NCBI RefSeq assembly: GCF_010183535.1
Contig: NC_071331.1
Coordinates: forward strand, 19,468,001-19,532,000
Direction of reading: 5' to 3'
Origin: Caenorhabditis remanei
Taxonomy: Eukaryota > Nematoda > Chromadorea > Rhabditida > Rhabditidae
Length of the DNA: 64,000 nt
Shown: in pieces, positions 55,110-64,000 of the stretch
Layout of the letters: each line of letters opens with the position of its first letter
How positions within the stretch are numbered: the stretch's first letter is position 1
Notes under the pieces: model-generated
The model's database searches: none
Seen by the model: the letters and a program-made list of their open reading frames with translations, nothing else
Told to the model about the DNA's origin: nothing
Program-made: the position numbers and the translations under genes

Positions 55110-55910
55110 TTTCAAACGATTTTTAACTCAAAATGTCCGATATACCGATGAGATATAGATCCTATTGTCAACAGCGAGCAAATGCCGATAAATCGAATTT
55201 TTTCTCGAATCAAAATAAATAAATTCAATTCAAATTCAACTACTCGCTACACTCGATAAACTAATGTTGAATCTTGAGAGCTAACAAGATTTTGGATCAC
55301 TGAAACAGTAACTATGTTTTAAAAATTTACTGTTTTTTTCCTGTTTCAGATCTATCAGATATAGATTATGTATTTGAATGGAACTAATGCTATTATGAAT
55401 TTTTTGTGTTTCGATTTCAATTAACTTGCTCTGTTTCAATGATTTTCCTCTGATGAACTCGAGAAATATTCTGGACAAGTTCGCTACAGTATCATTTTTA
55501 ATCGATGTAATCAAAATTTCAGATGGCGACTGTTAAATATTCGCAATATTCAGAAAGCTAGAATTTATTACTGTTTCCAAAAAAATTAAACTGCGAGACA
55601 CATTGAAAATAAACAGTATTATTATGGATATTATTGTTAGCATCTCATTTTTCAAACTGCAAAATGTTAAAAATCTCTGATAACATATAAAAGTTTACAC
55701 TGTTTCAGAAAATTTTCAACTTTAAATGTCCGATATATCTGAGATATGGAGCCTATTGCCAAGAGCAAATACCAAGAAATCGAATTTAATTCTTGAAATC
55801 CCATTGCTGAACCAATATTGGATTTCGAGAGCGAACAGGATTTTGGAACACAGAAACAAAAAAAGAAAAACTTTTTCTAAAATTTACTGTTTTTTTCCCG
55901 TTTCATATGT
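55110..55910. repeat. Duplicated piRNA-locus block, about 200 bp
   Basis: 55125-55350 and 55725-55905 share AAATGTCCGATATA, GAGATAT, CCTATTG and CAGGATTTTGG-type segments, and ATTTACTGTTTTTTTCC. The final core is CTGTTTCA in the first (55341) and CCGTTTCA in the second. Confidence 0.75.
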
Positions 55911-56470
55911 ATTTGAATAGAACTAATGGGATTTTTCGTTAGTGTCACAATATAAGTGAAGTTCACGGAGTCGGAAAAAAAGTCGCTACAGTGAACAAAA
56001 CAATATATTTTCAGTTTAGAAGAGATTCAGTGAGATGTAATTTATAAATGAAATAAATGAATATGTCGAGGTCAACCGTTCTATGATAAGAATTTGTAGA
56101 TCATACAACTATTTTTGTGAGAGTAAATGAAATAGAATGACCATAGATGACAGTGTGAAAACAATTTCAGAATTCATCGTGTAACAATTTTTTCTTATAC
56201 AGAAACGTTAATTATTTTTTGAAAATAGTATATTTTTTCTGTTTCAATTATTGTCAATGTTTTGATAATGATGCAAGGTCAATGATCTTCACGTTTTCAA
56301 AATAATGGAAAATTCATTTTGAATTAAGGAAAAGTTATATAGTAATTGTCAAAAAGCGCACTAAAAATCAAATGTCACTGTTTCAAGTTAGGTAATTCTG
56401 TCATGAAGAACATTTCAACACACTGTGACGTAAACCCTAGTTTGTATTTCTAAACTTTGTAATTTGAAAG

Positions 56471-56620
56471 TGTTGTATAGGAACGCCTACGTGAAACCCT
56501 AGTCACGTGCCCCGGTTATTCTAAGTATTCATTTCCCTTAGAATTCAGTTCTTAATAAAGTAAAGAGTAAAGAACCACGGGTAATCGTCTCTCTCTCCGA
56601 TAGCAAGTAGCTATACAATA
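56471..56620 (+). repeat. 5' LTR (150 bp)
   Basis: Starts TGTTG, ends CAATA. AATAAA at 56554-56559 could serve polyadenylation. Identical base for base to the 3' copy by eye. Confidence 0.92.
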
Positions 56621-57285
56621 TTGGCGATCAGGATCAAGGGACCACCGAGGAAGGCTGGAATACTCCAAATCGGATTTGGTCGGTGCGCAGGGAGAGTGTT
56701 GGAGGCACATTTGGATACCCCGATGCAGTAGGACGAGATGTCGGCATCGTTGAGTTGTGAGAGAGCCGTCGAAGGGTTGGAGAGCATTGGGCTCGAGATC
56801 AGAGGATCCCCTTGAAGCCGATCGGAGATGCAGCAGAGTGAGGAAGAGTAGAAGATGTCGTGAGGAAGACATCGATGCTGTGGGATACACCATGGGGTGT
56901 GGATCGTGCTGGAAACCACCGTGGAGGTGTGTTGTTAGACGTGCTGAAGATCGTGTGTCGTCGATGGACCGTAGAAGGACAGCGGTCGGGACAGATGTCC
57001 AGGAGGGAAGAGAAGGAAAAGCTGTGGAGTCTGAGCAGCGGCTGTCGTGGAAGAATGACGATTCAGAAGACAGTAGACAAATGGACTTTCGTTGAAGAAA
57101 GGGAGGTGTTGTGGCGTGAACTAGCATGGCCTAGCCTAGTGATCGCCTAACCCTGAGGTCATACGTGGCAAGAAGATCTGCCCATATAAGCCGAGAGAAC
57201 TAATAGTTTTCGGTTGTTCTTTATGTAAATAAATGGTTATTTATACTCCACTCTCCTGCCACCTAGCGATATAACATTCGTAAGC
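56621..57285. other. Extra segment between two primer-site copies of the LTR element
   Basis: 665 bp between the 5' LTR and an internal R/U5-like copy. It carries CCCATATAAGCCGAG (TATA-like) and GTAAATAAATGG (poly(A)-like) at 57180-57235, resembling the U3/R part of a longer LTR. Open frames here on both strands are not recognisable proteins. Confidence 0.55.
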
Positions 57286-57348
57286 AAGTAAAGAGTAAAG
57301 AACCACGGGTAATCGTCTCTCTCTCCGATAGCAAGTAGCTATACAATA
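57286..57348 (+). repeat. Internal partial LTR copy followed by a second primer-binding site
   Basis: 63 bp identical to the last 63 bp of the LTR (56558-56620), followed by TTGGCGATCAGGA as after the true 5' LTR. This suggests template switching between two related elements. Confidence 0.85.
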
Positions 57349-57389
57349 TTGGCGATCAGGAATCAAAAGAACAAGACGCAGTGAGCAAT

Positions 57390-59369
57390 ATGGGAAAACC
57401 AAGTGGAGGTAAAGAAGTGAAAACAGAAGATGTGTTGGGAGGAATAATGCAGCAGTTGACGTTGTTGAATGAGAGATCAGAACAGTTAATGGAGGAGAAT
57501 CGTGAGTTGAGAGCAGAGCAACGAGCCGTAGCAGGTAGATCGAGTGAGAAGAGTAATGCTCGCCTAATGGCCGAGTTATCGAAAAGAATTCCAAAATTCT
57601 CGTATTCCTTGTCGGAGCCAGACTCCTTCAAGAGGTGGATTGCGCGAAATGAGTTGATTTTTACGGAAGATGGAGCAGATTTGACGGAGAGAGAACGTAC
57701 GAGATTGTTGATTGGATGTTTGGAGGAAGCAACATACCAGAGATATATAGATGCGCAAAGAGATGAGACGGATGTATTCGATATTGGATATGAGAACACT
57801 GTGAAAGCGTTGCACAAAGTTTTTGGAGGACATAGAAGTATGATGATAAGAAGACAGAAGTGCTTGGAGATAAGCCGTTCGAGTGGAATGTATGGAGACC
57901 CTTTGGAATATACTAATAGTGTTGGAGAGGCCGTTATGGAGGCGAAGTTATCGAGTATGACGAGTGATGATTGGTCGATTTTTCTGTTTCTTCGTGGATT
58001 AGACATGCCTGGTGATGCTAAAGCGAAGGTTTGGTTGATGCAGTTCGTGGAACAAAGTGAGAAAAATGGTCAGAAGTTGAAATTGGCAGATGTACATGAT
58101 GAGTGGTGTCGCTATATGCAACTGAAAGTGCAAACTGAGGTAGTGTCAAGCACCACCGCGAACCCTCGCGAGGAAGTGAATGTTTGTGCCATCGAAAAGC
58201 GAGACGAGAGAAGAAGTGATCACAGGACGAGTAGTTATAGAGGTGGCTTCAGAGGAAGAAGAGAACATTTTGGAAATCGAGTCCTGACATGTTATGGATG
58301 CGGAGAACCTGGACACTTTGTATATGACTGTCCTAAGAGATCAAGTGAGCGGAATGATAATCGAAATGTGAATAAGAATGAGCCAGAGAGTAGGAAAGTG
58401 AACACGATTACGATTCAAACAATACAAGTTGATGGAGTGACTACGGAGGGTCAGACTCGCCCGAGAATGATGGTGAAGGTTGAAGATAAGATGTTGGAGT
58501 TCCATTTGGATACGGGAAGTCAGATTACGTTGATTAGTGAGAAGAGTTGGAAAGAGTTGGGAAGTCCATCGTTGAGCGAGGTTCCTTTTAAAGTGGCATG
58601 TGCTAATAGAACGGAGTTGGTTGTGAAAGGAAGAGTGAGTGTGAAGTTTGAGTTGAAAGGAGTTACATACAGTGACTATGTGTACGTGACAAATCGCGAT
58701 ATGAATTTGATTGGAATGAGTTGGTTGTGTAAGTCACCCGAAATAGAAGCAGTACTTAAGGACATGATAGCGAACAGTGCGATTGAGGAAGTTGAGGAGG
58801 GAGAGCAGACGTCGTGGACGAGTCAGTCGAGTCAAAGAGTTAATCAAGTAAGAGAGATGTCCGAGAGTGAGAAGAATTCGAAGATAGTCGAAAGAAAAGG
58901 ATGTTTTCGTTGTGGTGGAAGACACGTTCCAGAAAGATGTTGGACTGAAAAGAAAGAATGTTACCAGTGCGGAAAGAGAGGACACATTGCAAAAAGATGT
59001 CAGTCGGAGAAGATGTTCTGGAATGGTGGGAATGAGAAAATGAGAGGACGACTGAACCATGAAGAGAAGGAGAAGTTCGGGAGAAGAGAAGCTAACGGAG
59101 AGAACTCTCATGGAGTGTGTCCACTAAAAGTTAATATTCCAGGCTCGGCCTGGAACAACAGATCAGCAGCAGGCAATCGAAGTTGGCGTGATACTGGATA
59201 TGGAGTCGGGAGAATGAGACCACGCGGACCTTCGATGAGAAACAACTACTGGTTGCCGAGTCACGACAATGACGGATGGTTTTACATGTCGGGTCGGAAG
59301 CTTCGCTGGATATTGGAAGAAAAGTCGAACAGAGCGAACTTTTCATATTGTGGGGGAGGTGTTGTATAG
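57390..59369 (+). CDS. Gag-protease polyprotein with second zinc-knuckle domain, 659 aa
   Basis: Structural polyprotein of the LTR element. I take ATG 57390 as start; the frame is open slightly upstream only with GTG. Order: coiled-coil-like N-terminus (about 15-55), Gag capsid-like region (about 65-260, KRWIARNELIF...), RG-rich stretch and a CCHC zinc knuckle CYGCGEPGHFVYDC (301-314), then a retropepsin-like aspartic protease with catalytic LDTGSQ (D374-T-G) and a later LIGMSWL. Instead of reverse transcriptase, a second pair of knuckles follows: CFRCGGRHVPERC (505-517, CX2CX3HX4C) and CYQCGKRGHIAKRC (524-537). The C-terminus is rich in Gly, Arg and Asn. The frame is intact, ending in the 3' LTR. 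It could be a Gag-Pol precursor whose pol was replaced by another element's nucleocapsid. Confidence 0.88.
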   Translation: MGKPSGGKEVKTEDVLGGIMQQLTLLNERSEQLMEENRELRAEQRAVAGRSSEKSNARLMAELSKRIPKFSYSLSEPDSFKRWIARNELIFTEDGADLTERERTRLLIGCLEEATYQRYIDAQRDETDVFDIGYENTVKALHKVFGGHRSMMIRRQKCLEISRSSGMYGDPLEYTNSVGEAVMEAKLSSMTSDDWSIFLFLRGLDMPGDAKAKVWLMQFVEQSEKNGQKLKLADVHDEWCRYMQLKVQTEVVSSTTANPREEVNVCAIEKRDERRSDHRTSSYRGGFRGRREHFGNRVLTCYGCGEPGHFVYDCPKRSSERNDNRNVNKNEPESRKVNTITIQTIQVDGVTTEGQTRPRMMVKVEDKMLEFHLDTGSQITLISEKSWKELGSPSLSEVPFKVACANRTELVVKGRVSVKFELKGVTYSDYVYVTNRDMNLIGMSWLCKSPEIEAVLKDMIANSAIEEVEEGEQTSWTSQSSQRVNQVREMSESEKNSKIVERKGCFRCGGRHVPERCWTEKKECYQCGKRGHIAKRCQSEKMFWNGGNEKMRGRLNHEEKEKFGRREANGENSHGVCPLKVNIPGSAWNNRSAAGNRSWRDTGYGVGRMRPRGPSMRNNYWLPSHDNDGWFYMSGRKLRWILEEKSNRANFSYCGGGVV

Positions 59370-59509
59370 GAACGCCTACGTGAAACCCTAGTCACGTGCC
59401 CCGGTTATTCTAAGTATTCATTTCCCTTAGAATTCAGTTCTTAATAAAGTAAAGAGTAAAGAACCACGGGTAATCGTCTCTCTCTCCGATAGCAAGTAGC
59501 TATACAATA
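59360..59509 (+). repeat. 3' LTR (150 bp)
   Basis: Identical to the 5' LTR. The stop codon of the Gag-like ORF (TAG 59367-59369) lies inside it. Confidence 0.92.
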
Positions 59510-59516
59510 GAAAGAT

Positions 59517-60711
59517 CTGTTTCAAAAAAATTGAATTACAGAGAACATTCAAAAATACAATGACAGTATTATCTTTAATTTAAACCGATCTTTACTTATA
59601 ATATTCAACAGATCCGTCTGCCCGTTTATTTGTCGCCGATCATACCTCCGTCCGTAGTGGACCGATTTTTATGAAGCTTGGATAGATATATTGGAAATTA
59701 GACTAAGATGATGTCCGAACTTTTCTTTTTTCAAAAATATCAAATTTAGCGTTTTCTGGAGATACAGTTTCTAAGAATTTGATTTTTTTAAGAGCGCAGA
59801 GTTGTGCATTATCTTATTCTGTTGTTTTTTAAACTGAAATACGCATTGTTAAGATCAAAACTTTGCTATTAAATTTTTCCGTTTCAAAATATTCGCTTAG
59901 TGAAATTATGAAAGTTGGAAGTAGTTCATTCATTATTCCACCTTCGTTATGAATTCCATTGAAAAAAAGTAGAAAATTTTCTCACTGTTTCAAAAATAAT
60001 ACTAATTGTGTGGAGTGTTAAGGAAGAACAATGCTGGGTCTTTCCCACTTTGCAACAATTTCCTAAAAATTATTTCTAGCCACTCAAACTGGTTATTTCT
60101 AAACAAGACTGATCAAAAATGTATGTTTCAACTATCCAATAAGAACTCGAAAAACCAATTATTATTATTATTAGCATGAACGAATAGAAATATTTCAAAC
60201 AGCAAATAGCATCTGTTCTGTGAACAAATTTCATGTAAATTGTTTACAGAAACAGTAGGAAACTGTATTACTGTTTCAATAAACTTTTATAAAGCTAAAG
60301 ATGTGGAATGAGAGTAATCGGAAAACTTTATTTCGAGAAATTTCTCTGCTTTTATTTGGAAAAAGTTACTACACTGGAAAATTCTAGAATCTTTTATTCA
60401 AAAATTTACGTTTCAACCAGAGTCAAAGAAAATATTTTTTGTTTCAAAAGCAAACTATTTTAAAATTGTAGTTTTTGGTATATTCGGGAGCCCAGAAAGT
60501 TTGAAGAAAAAATAACAGTAAAAAACAAACACTTTTCAAAAAAAAACCGAATTTTTAAAAACTTTCACTGAACTAGTAGAAAATTTTTACTGTTTCAAGA
60601 GTGACACAAATTGGGAGGGCCTCTGAGTAAAATGATAACCGTTCTGAATATGTAAATATCTGATAGTAAGCAATAAAAGTGTGAATTTGAAAAAAAAACG
60701 TTACTGTTTCA
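59517..60711 (+). promoter_or_regulatory. piRNA promoter cores right of the LTR element
   Basis: Five plus-strand cores at 59517, 59984, 60271, 60590 and 60704. The first lies 3 bp past the target duplication of the LTR element, which inserted just upstream of it, in what would be its promoter. Confidence 0.8.
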
Positions 60712-61130
60712 AGGAAATAATATCATAACAGTAGCAAATTTCGGTGATTTATTTTCTCCATGACGATAACGCATAAGCTTAAGAAAAATCACAATCTCCA
60801 TACATGGGACATAAAAAAAGAGTTGCTGATCCACTCAGCAAAAGTTGAAGCTAATTTTAATAGGAGACAAGAACAAGAAGTCGTTGTCTCCATCTCATCC
60901 TGTTTTCTAGCATTTCTTCTTTTTTCTTTACGTGAATGTTTTCAGAATCACTTCTTATTCTCGTATTTCTATCTCTCTTCCCTTCTTATTTTTCTCAACG
61001 CAAATTGTCGTTTTTTTCATTTTTTTTCATTTGAAATCAAAATTCTAAAACAGAAATAGGAACCATTGCTCAGATTTCTCTGAAACAAAAAAATTTCGAA
61101 AAAAATTCTGGATAGCTTAATGACATAATA

Positions 61131-62732
61131 CAGTGCGTAACACATGTATAAGGCCACCCATGAAATTGAGTTTATTGGCTCAGCGGAACATTTTTGGTTA
61201 AAACTAATAACGGATTCGGATTCCTCATCCAAAAATACCCTTAAGAAAATGTTTTTGTGACATGACCTCCAAAACTAGGATGGCGACGTTGCAAAATGTG
61301 AAAAATGCGCACTTTCAAGCGTAACATAAGTATAAGGCCACCCCCGGAGTTGAGCAAAAAGAGTCGAATAAAAGCAAAGTTGCACTCTAGAATTGCATTT
61401 TAGGATTGTACAAGTTACATTCAAGAAGAAAACATCAAAACCATATAGTCCTGGCACTACTGGTCTGCTGGGAACCTGGATTCAAGTCTCTCTCCATTTT
61501 TTCTCTTTCAGGCGCTAAATCTGGGCTCTAAAAGCGGCGTAAGTGGGTAAATTCTTTGAGAAACCATGTCTCCAAATGCTCATTCGTTGATTTCAAAAGT
61601 TTAGAAACATATCTTGTACGTTTCTGGGAAGAAATTTGAGGTTGGACTCTACGCACAGTCTGCACTGCTGTCAATATTAGAGAGATTTGAGTCACTAGCT
61701 CGTTGAGATCTTGATAATGAGAGCTGGAAATGTTCTGTAATAATGCAGATAGATACTCAGTATCTGCTGGATACAAACACCGTTCAAATTTGTGGATATC
61801 TGATGGATTGTCTTGAGTCCAACTGCCGACATATCATAATTATGCATTAAGAAAAGTGGGCTATGTCGTGGGTGCTCAAGGTCTTCCTCCGATCGATATA
61901 AAGAGTTGTGTCATCCATTTTTTAAGTTTTATTATGTTAATAACATAAATTTTTAAAGTGGAAAAGTGCCAACAAAGGTTTTTTCGTGAGCAGTCTAGCT
62001 ACATCATTAGTAACAGTACTGCCCTGGCTTTAGTAACTCAGATGGGGTTTCGGAAAATTGACTACATCATTTTAACTGAACGGTATTTGTATCCAGCAGA
62101 TACTGAGTATCTATCTGCATTATTACAGAACATTTCCAGCTCTCATTATCAAGATCTCAACGAGCTAGTGACTCAAATCTCTCTAATATTGACAGCAGTG
62201 CAGACTGTGCGTAGAGTCCAACCTCAAATTTCTTCCCAGAAACGTACAAGATATGTTTCTAAACTTTTGAAATCAACGAATGAGCATTTGGAGACATGGT
62301 TTCTCAAAGAATTTACCCACTTACGCCGCTTTTAGAGCCCAGATTTAGCGCCTGAAAGAGAAAAAACGGAGAGAGACTTGAATCCAGGTTCCCAGCAGAC
62401 CAGTAGTGCCAGGACTATATGGTTTTGATGTTTTCTTCTTGAATGTAACTTGTACAATCCTAAAATGCAATTCTAGAGTGCAACTTTGCTTTTATTCGAC
62501 TCTTTTTGCTCAACTCCGGGGGTGGCCTTATACTTATGTTACGCTTGAAAGTGCGCATTTTTCACATTTTGCAACGTCGCCATCCTAGTTTTGGAGGTCA
62601 TGTCACAAAAACATTTTCTTAAGGGTATTTTTGGATGAGGAATCCGAATCCGTTATTAGTTTTAACCAAAAATGTTCCGCTGAGCCAATAAACTCAATTT
62701 CATGGGTGGCCTTATACTTGTGTTACGCACTG
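61131..62732. mobile_element. 1.6-kb Tc1/mariner-type foldback element with 660-bp inverted arms
   Basis: Ends CAGTGCGTAACACATGTATA with TA on both sides (61129-61130, 62733-62734). Arms 61131-61790 and 62073-62732 are near-identical inverted repeats around a 282-bp centre. Each arm carries a second copy of the terminal motif (GCGTAACATAAGTATAAGGC at 61319 and its mirror near 62548), about 184 bp inside, like the double transposase sites of Tc3 or IR/DR elements. The same reading frames appear in both arms (YPADTEYLSALLQ... on the inward strand), but I see no transposase, so it looks non-autonomous. Confidence 0.88.
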
Positions 62733-62929
62733 TATGTATCATATCTTAATGATGTAATATCAAATGTTTCAAAACAACGTTTTCTTCAAATTTAAATTCT
62801 GAAACAGTAGAATTTTGTGACAAACTTAAATTCCCCAGCAAATCTGCCAGTTACACTGAAAACTTTAGGTTTAAAAGTTTAATCTGAAACAGTGAATTTA
62901 CACAGGAGAAACATTTTTAAATGAACTAA

Positions 62930-62950
62930 CAGACACATATCAGCGAACTA
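62930..62950 (-). ncRNA. Predicted 21U-RNA
   Basis: Minus-strand core 62990-62997; 5' U at 62950, 40 nt past the core. Confidence 0.5.
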
Positions 62951-63072
62951 ATATTGATTATCCAACTAACATTTTTTGAAAGAAAAACATGAAACAGTAA
63001 CTTTTAATTTTATTCTAACTAAATGTAATGTATTTTTTAGCAACATTCCCGAAGAAGTAGTATGCTTAGGTT

Positions 63073-63093
63073 TGTTAGCTTTTATTGCAAGAA
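63073..63093 (-). ncRNA. Predicted 21U-RNA
   Basis: Minus-strand core 63132-63139; 5' U at 63093, 39 nt past the core. Confidence 0.5.
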
Positions 63094-63428
63094 CTGAATA
63101 TTTCAGGTTCGAAATTTTGAATATTTCCATTTGAAACAGTGAATTTTAGAGAAAAACTGATAGATAACACTTTTAAATTGTTCGCAGGTGTCTATTCATT
63201 TTTTTAAATCTATAAAAATGAAGAACTGTATTTTTAGTAAAATCGAAAATCTCATTAGTGAACTTTGAAACGGTATTTTTTGGCAGAATAAAGAGGATCT
63301 CAAATACAAGTTTTGAGGGTTTTTAAATTGCTATTGATATTGAAAGCATTGAAATTTATCGAATGGAAACAGAATAATAGTTGCTTTGTGAAACTGAAAG
63401 TTTTCAGAATAGTTTTCATATTCAAAAC

Positions 63429-63449
63429 AAATATTATATCTTGCAGAAA
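63429..63449 (-). ncRNA. Predicted 21U-RNA
   Basis: Minus-strand core 63488-63495; 5' U at 63449, 39 nt past the core. Confidence 0.5.
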
Positions 63450-63540
63450 GTAAAAATTGAACCAAATGAAGTTTTAAGAGTAGAACTTGAAACAGTAAGT
63501 TTTCAAAGAAATTGAGAGGAAAATTGTCGAAACAGGTGGC

Positions 63541-63561
63541 ACTTATCGTAACATTCAGTCA
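63541..63561 (-). ncRNA. Predicted 21U-RNA
   Basis: Minus-strand core 63600-63607; 5' U at 63561, 39 nt past the core. Confidence 0.5.
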
Positions 63562-63636
63562 CTGTCCTAAATTTCAAAAAACTATTAAAATTTTGTCTTT
63601 GAAACAGTAGATTTTTTTATTAAAGCAACTCCTCAC

Positions 63637-63666
63637 TAGGGCTTCCATCCGGGCGGGTCAAATTCG
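63637..63666 (+). mobile_element. Fragment of the TAGGGCTTCCATCCGGG MITE
   Basis: One terminus (TAGGGCTTCCATCCGGGCGG) followed by TCAAATTCGGGGA, as in the left end of 8774-9121. The rest is missing, so the copy is truncated. Confidence 0.65.
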
Positions 63667-64000
63667 GGGACTAGGGCAATCTTGCTTATTAAATTTATTG
63701 AAAATGATAACAGGACCACTGATTAATTCAAATGATTCGTTTACCATTCCCTATTTCAATCTCTTTCTCAACTTTAAAAATTACTAATCGATTTCACTGT
63801 TTCAGGTTTTAATATTAACATCAACAGTTGTTTTCAAAATAATACAACACTCTTTTCACAATAAGGACTACGTTATGCATAATAGTAATATACCAGTCGG
63901 TTTACGTCGCCTAACGGCGACTAAACCTCCTTCTCTACACCACCCTTCTCAGTTTTACAGCGCCTGCGGCGTTACTTACTGAGCAGTTCGTTCCGATTAC

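Larger units (their letters stand above)
52963..56385. promoter_or_regulatory. piRNA promoter cores, intergenic, nearly all plus strand
   Basis: Cores on + at 52963, 53236, 53848, 54594, 54757, 55341, 55431, 55700, 56239 and 56378; on - only at 55301. The stretch has no gene. It contains a duplicated block (about 55110-55350 and 55720-55910). Confidence 0.82.
56471..59509 (+). mobile_element. LTR retroelement without reverse transcriptase, 3039 bp, target duplication GAAAG
   Basis: Two identical 150-bp LTRs (56471-56620, 59360-59509) start TGTTGTATAGG and end CTATACAATA. The 5-bp duplication GAAAG flanks the element (56466-56470, 59510-59514). A tRNA-primer site candidate TTGGCGATCAGGA follows the left LTR, and a purine tract GTGGGGGAGG precedes the right LTR. 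The interior has one long Gag-protease-like ORF and no reverse transcriptase, RNase H or integrase, so it must be mobilised in trans. LTR identity points to a recent insertion. A second partial LTR plus primer site lies inside at 57286-57361. Confidence 0.92.
62800..63804. promoter_or_regulatory. piRNA promoter cores right of the foldback element
   Basis: Six minus-strand cores (62800, 62885, 62990, 63132, 63488, 63600) then one plus-strand core (63797). The array probably continues beyond the window. Confidence 0.82.

Noticed and set aside
57381..57389. Start of the Gag-like ORF at GTG 57381
   Set aside because: A nuclear retroelement ORF should use ATG; the first in-frame ATG is at 57390.
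57356..58006. 216-codon open frame on the minus strand opposite the Gag-like ORF
   Set aside because: It is antisense to a longer ORF with clear zinc knuckles and protease motifs, and has no recognisable domain; it is a shadow of the Gag codon pattern.
61958..62335. 125-codon frame in the foldback element, and its twin in the other arm
   Set aside because: It is a consequence of the inverted repeat; it has no start context and no complete transposase motif. It could be a fragment, so it is noted only in the element entry.

Overview
The window is nuclear DNA from a Caenorhabditis-type nematode. It is AT-rich, introns open with GTRAGT and close with TTTTCAG or TTTCCAG, short and very long introns are mixed, and DNA transposons and MITEs are abundant. 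Two host genes can be assembled exon by exon, both on the + strand. The first (5653-37535, 11 exons, 625 aa) is a cGMP-dependent protein kinase. The second (42830-49706, 7 exons, 371 aa) is a LAG1/TLC-domain ceramide synthase. In C. elegans the genes pkg-2 (C09G4.2) and hyl-1 (C09G4.1) are neighbours on chromosome IV, so I call the pair pkg-2 and hyl-1.

The dominant signal is not protein-coding. The octamer CTGTTTCA occurs about 153 times as an exact match on the two strands together, where base composition predicts only two or three. It is the core of the Ruby motif that drives type-1 21U-RNA (piRNA) genes in C. elegans. In 46 of 55 copies checked by eye, a YRNT start site lies 36-40 nt past the core, as at C. 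elegans 21U loci. The window is therefore a piRNA cluster. It fills the upstream DNA and long introns of pkg-2 (about 117 cores in 0-32.5 kb), nearly stops across the kinase exons and the pkg-2/hyl-1 interval (one core in 32.5-47.3 kb), and resumes to the window end (35 cores). Many cores are back-to-back divergent pairs, and several stretches look like duplicated piRNA loci.

Mobile DNA by region: 0.5-0.9 kb, a GC-rich terminal-inverted-repeat (TIR) element with 8-bp target duplication; 6.7-7.3 kb, a long palindromic MITE; 8.8-9.1 kb, a GC-rich hAT-like MITE; 15.87-18.0 kb, an unusual 2.1-kb element whose inverted ends are 19-bp minisatellites, with perfect 8-bp target duplications and two unrecognised genes; 43.6-53.8 kb, five more GC-rich TIR elements; 56.47-59.51 kb, a young LTR element with identical 150-bp LTRs and one Gag-protease-like ORF but no reverse transcriptase or integrase; 61.13-62.73 kb, a 1.6-kb Tc1/mariner-type foldback element. 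A MITE family of about 135 bp with TTAGCAC ends and TA target duplications has about ten copies.

All calls are from reading the sequence. Family names rest on motifs and synteny, not database searches. Species and chromosome are inferred.
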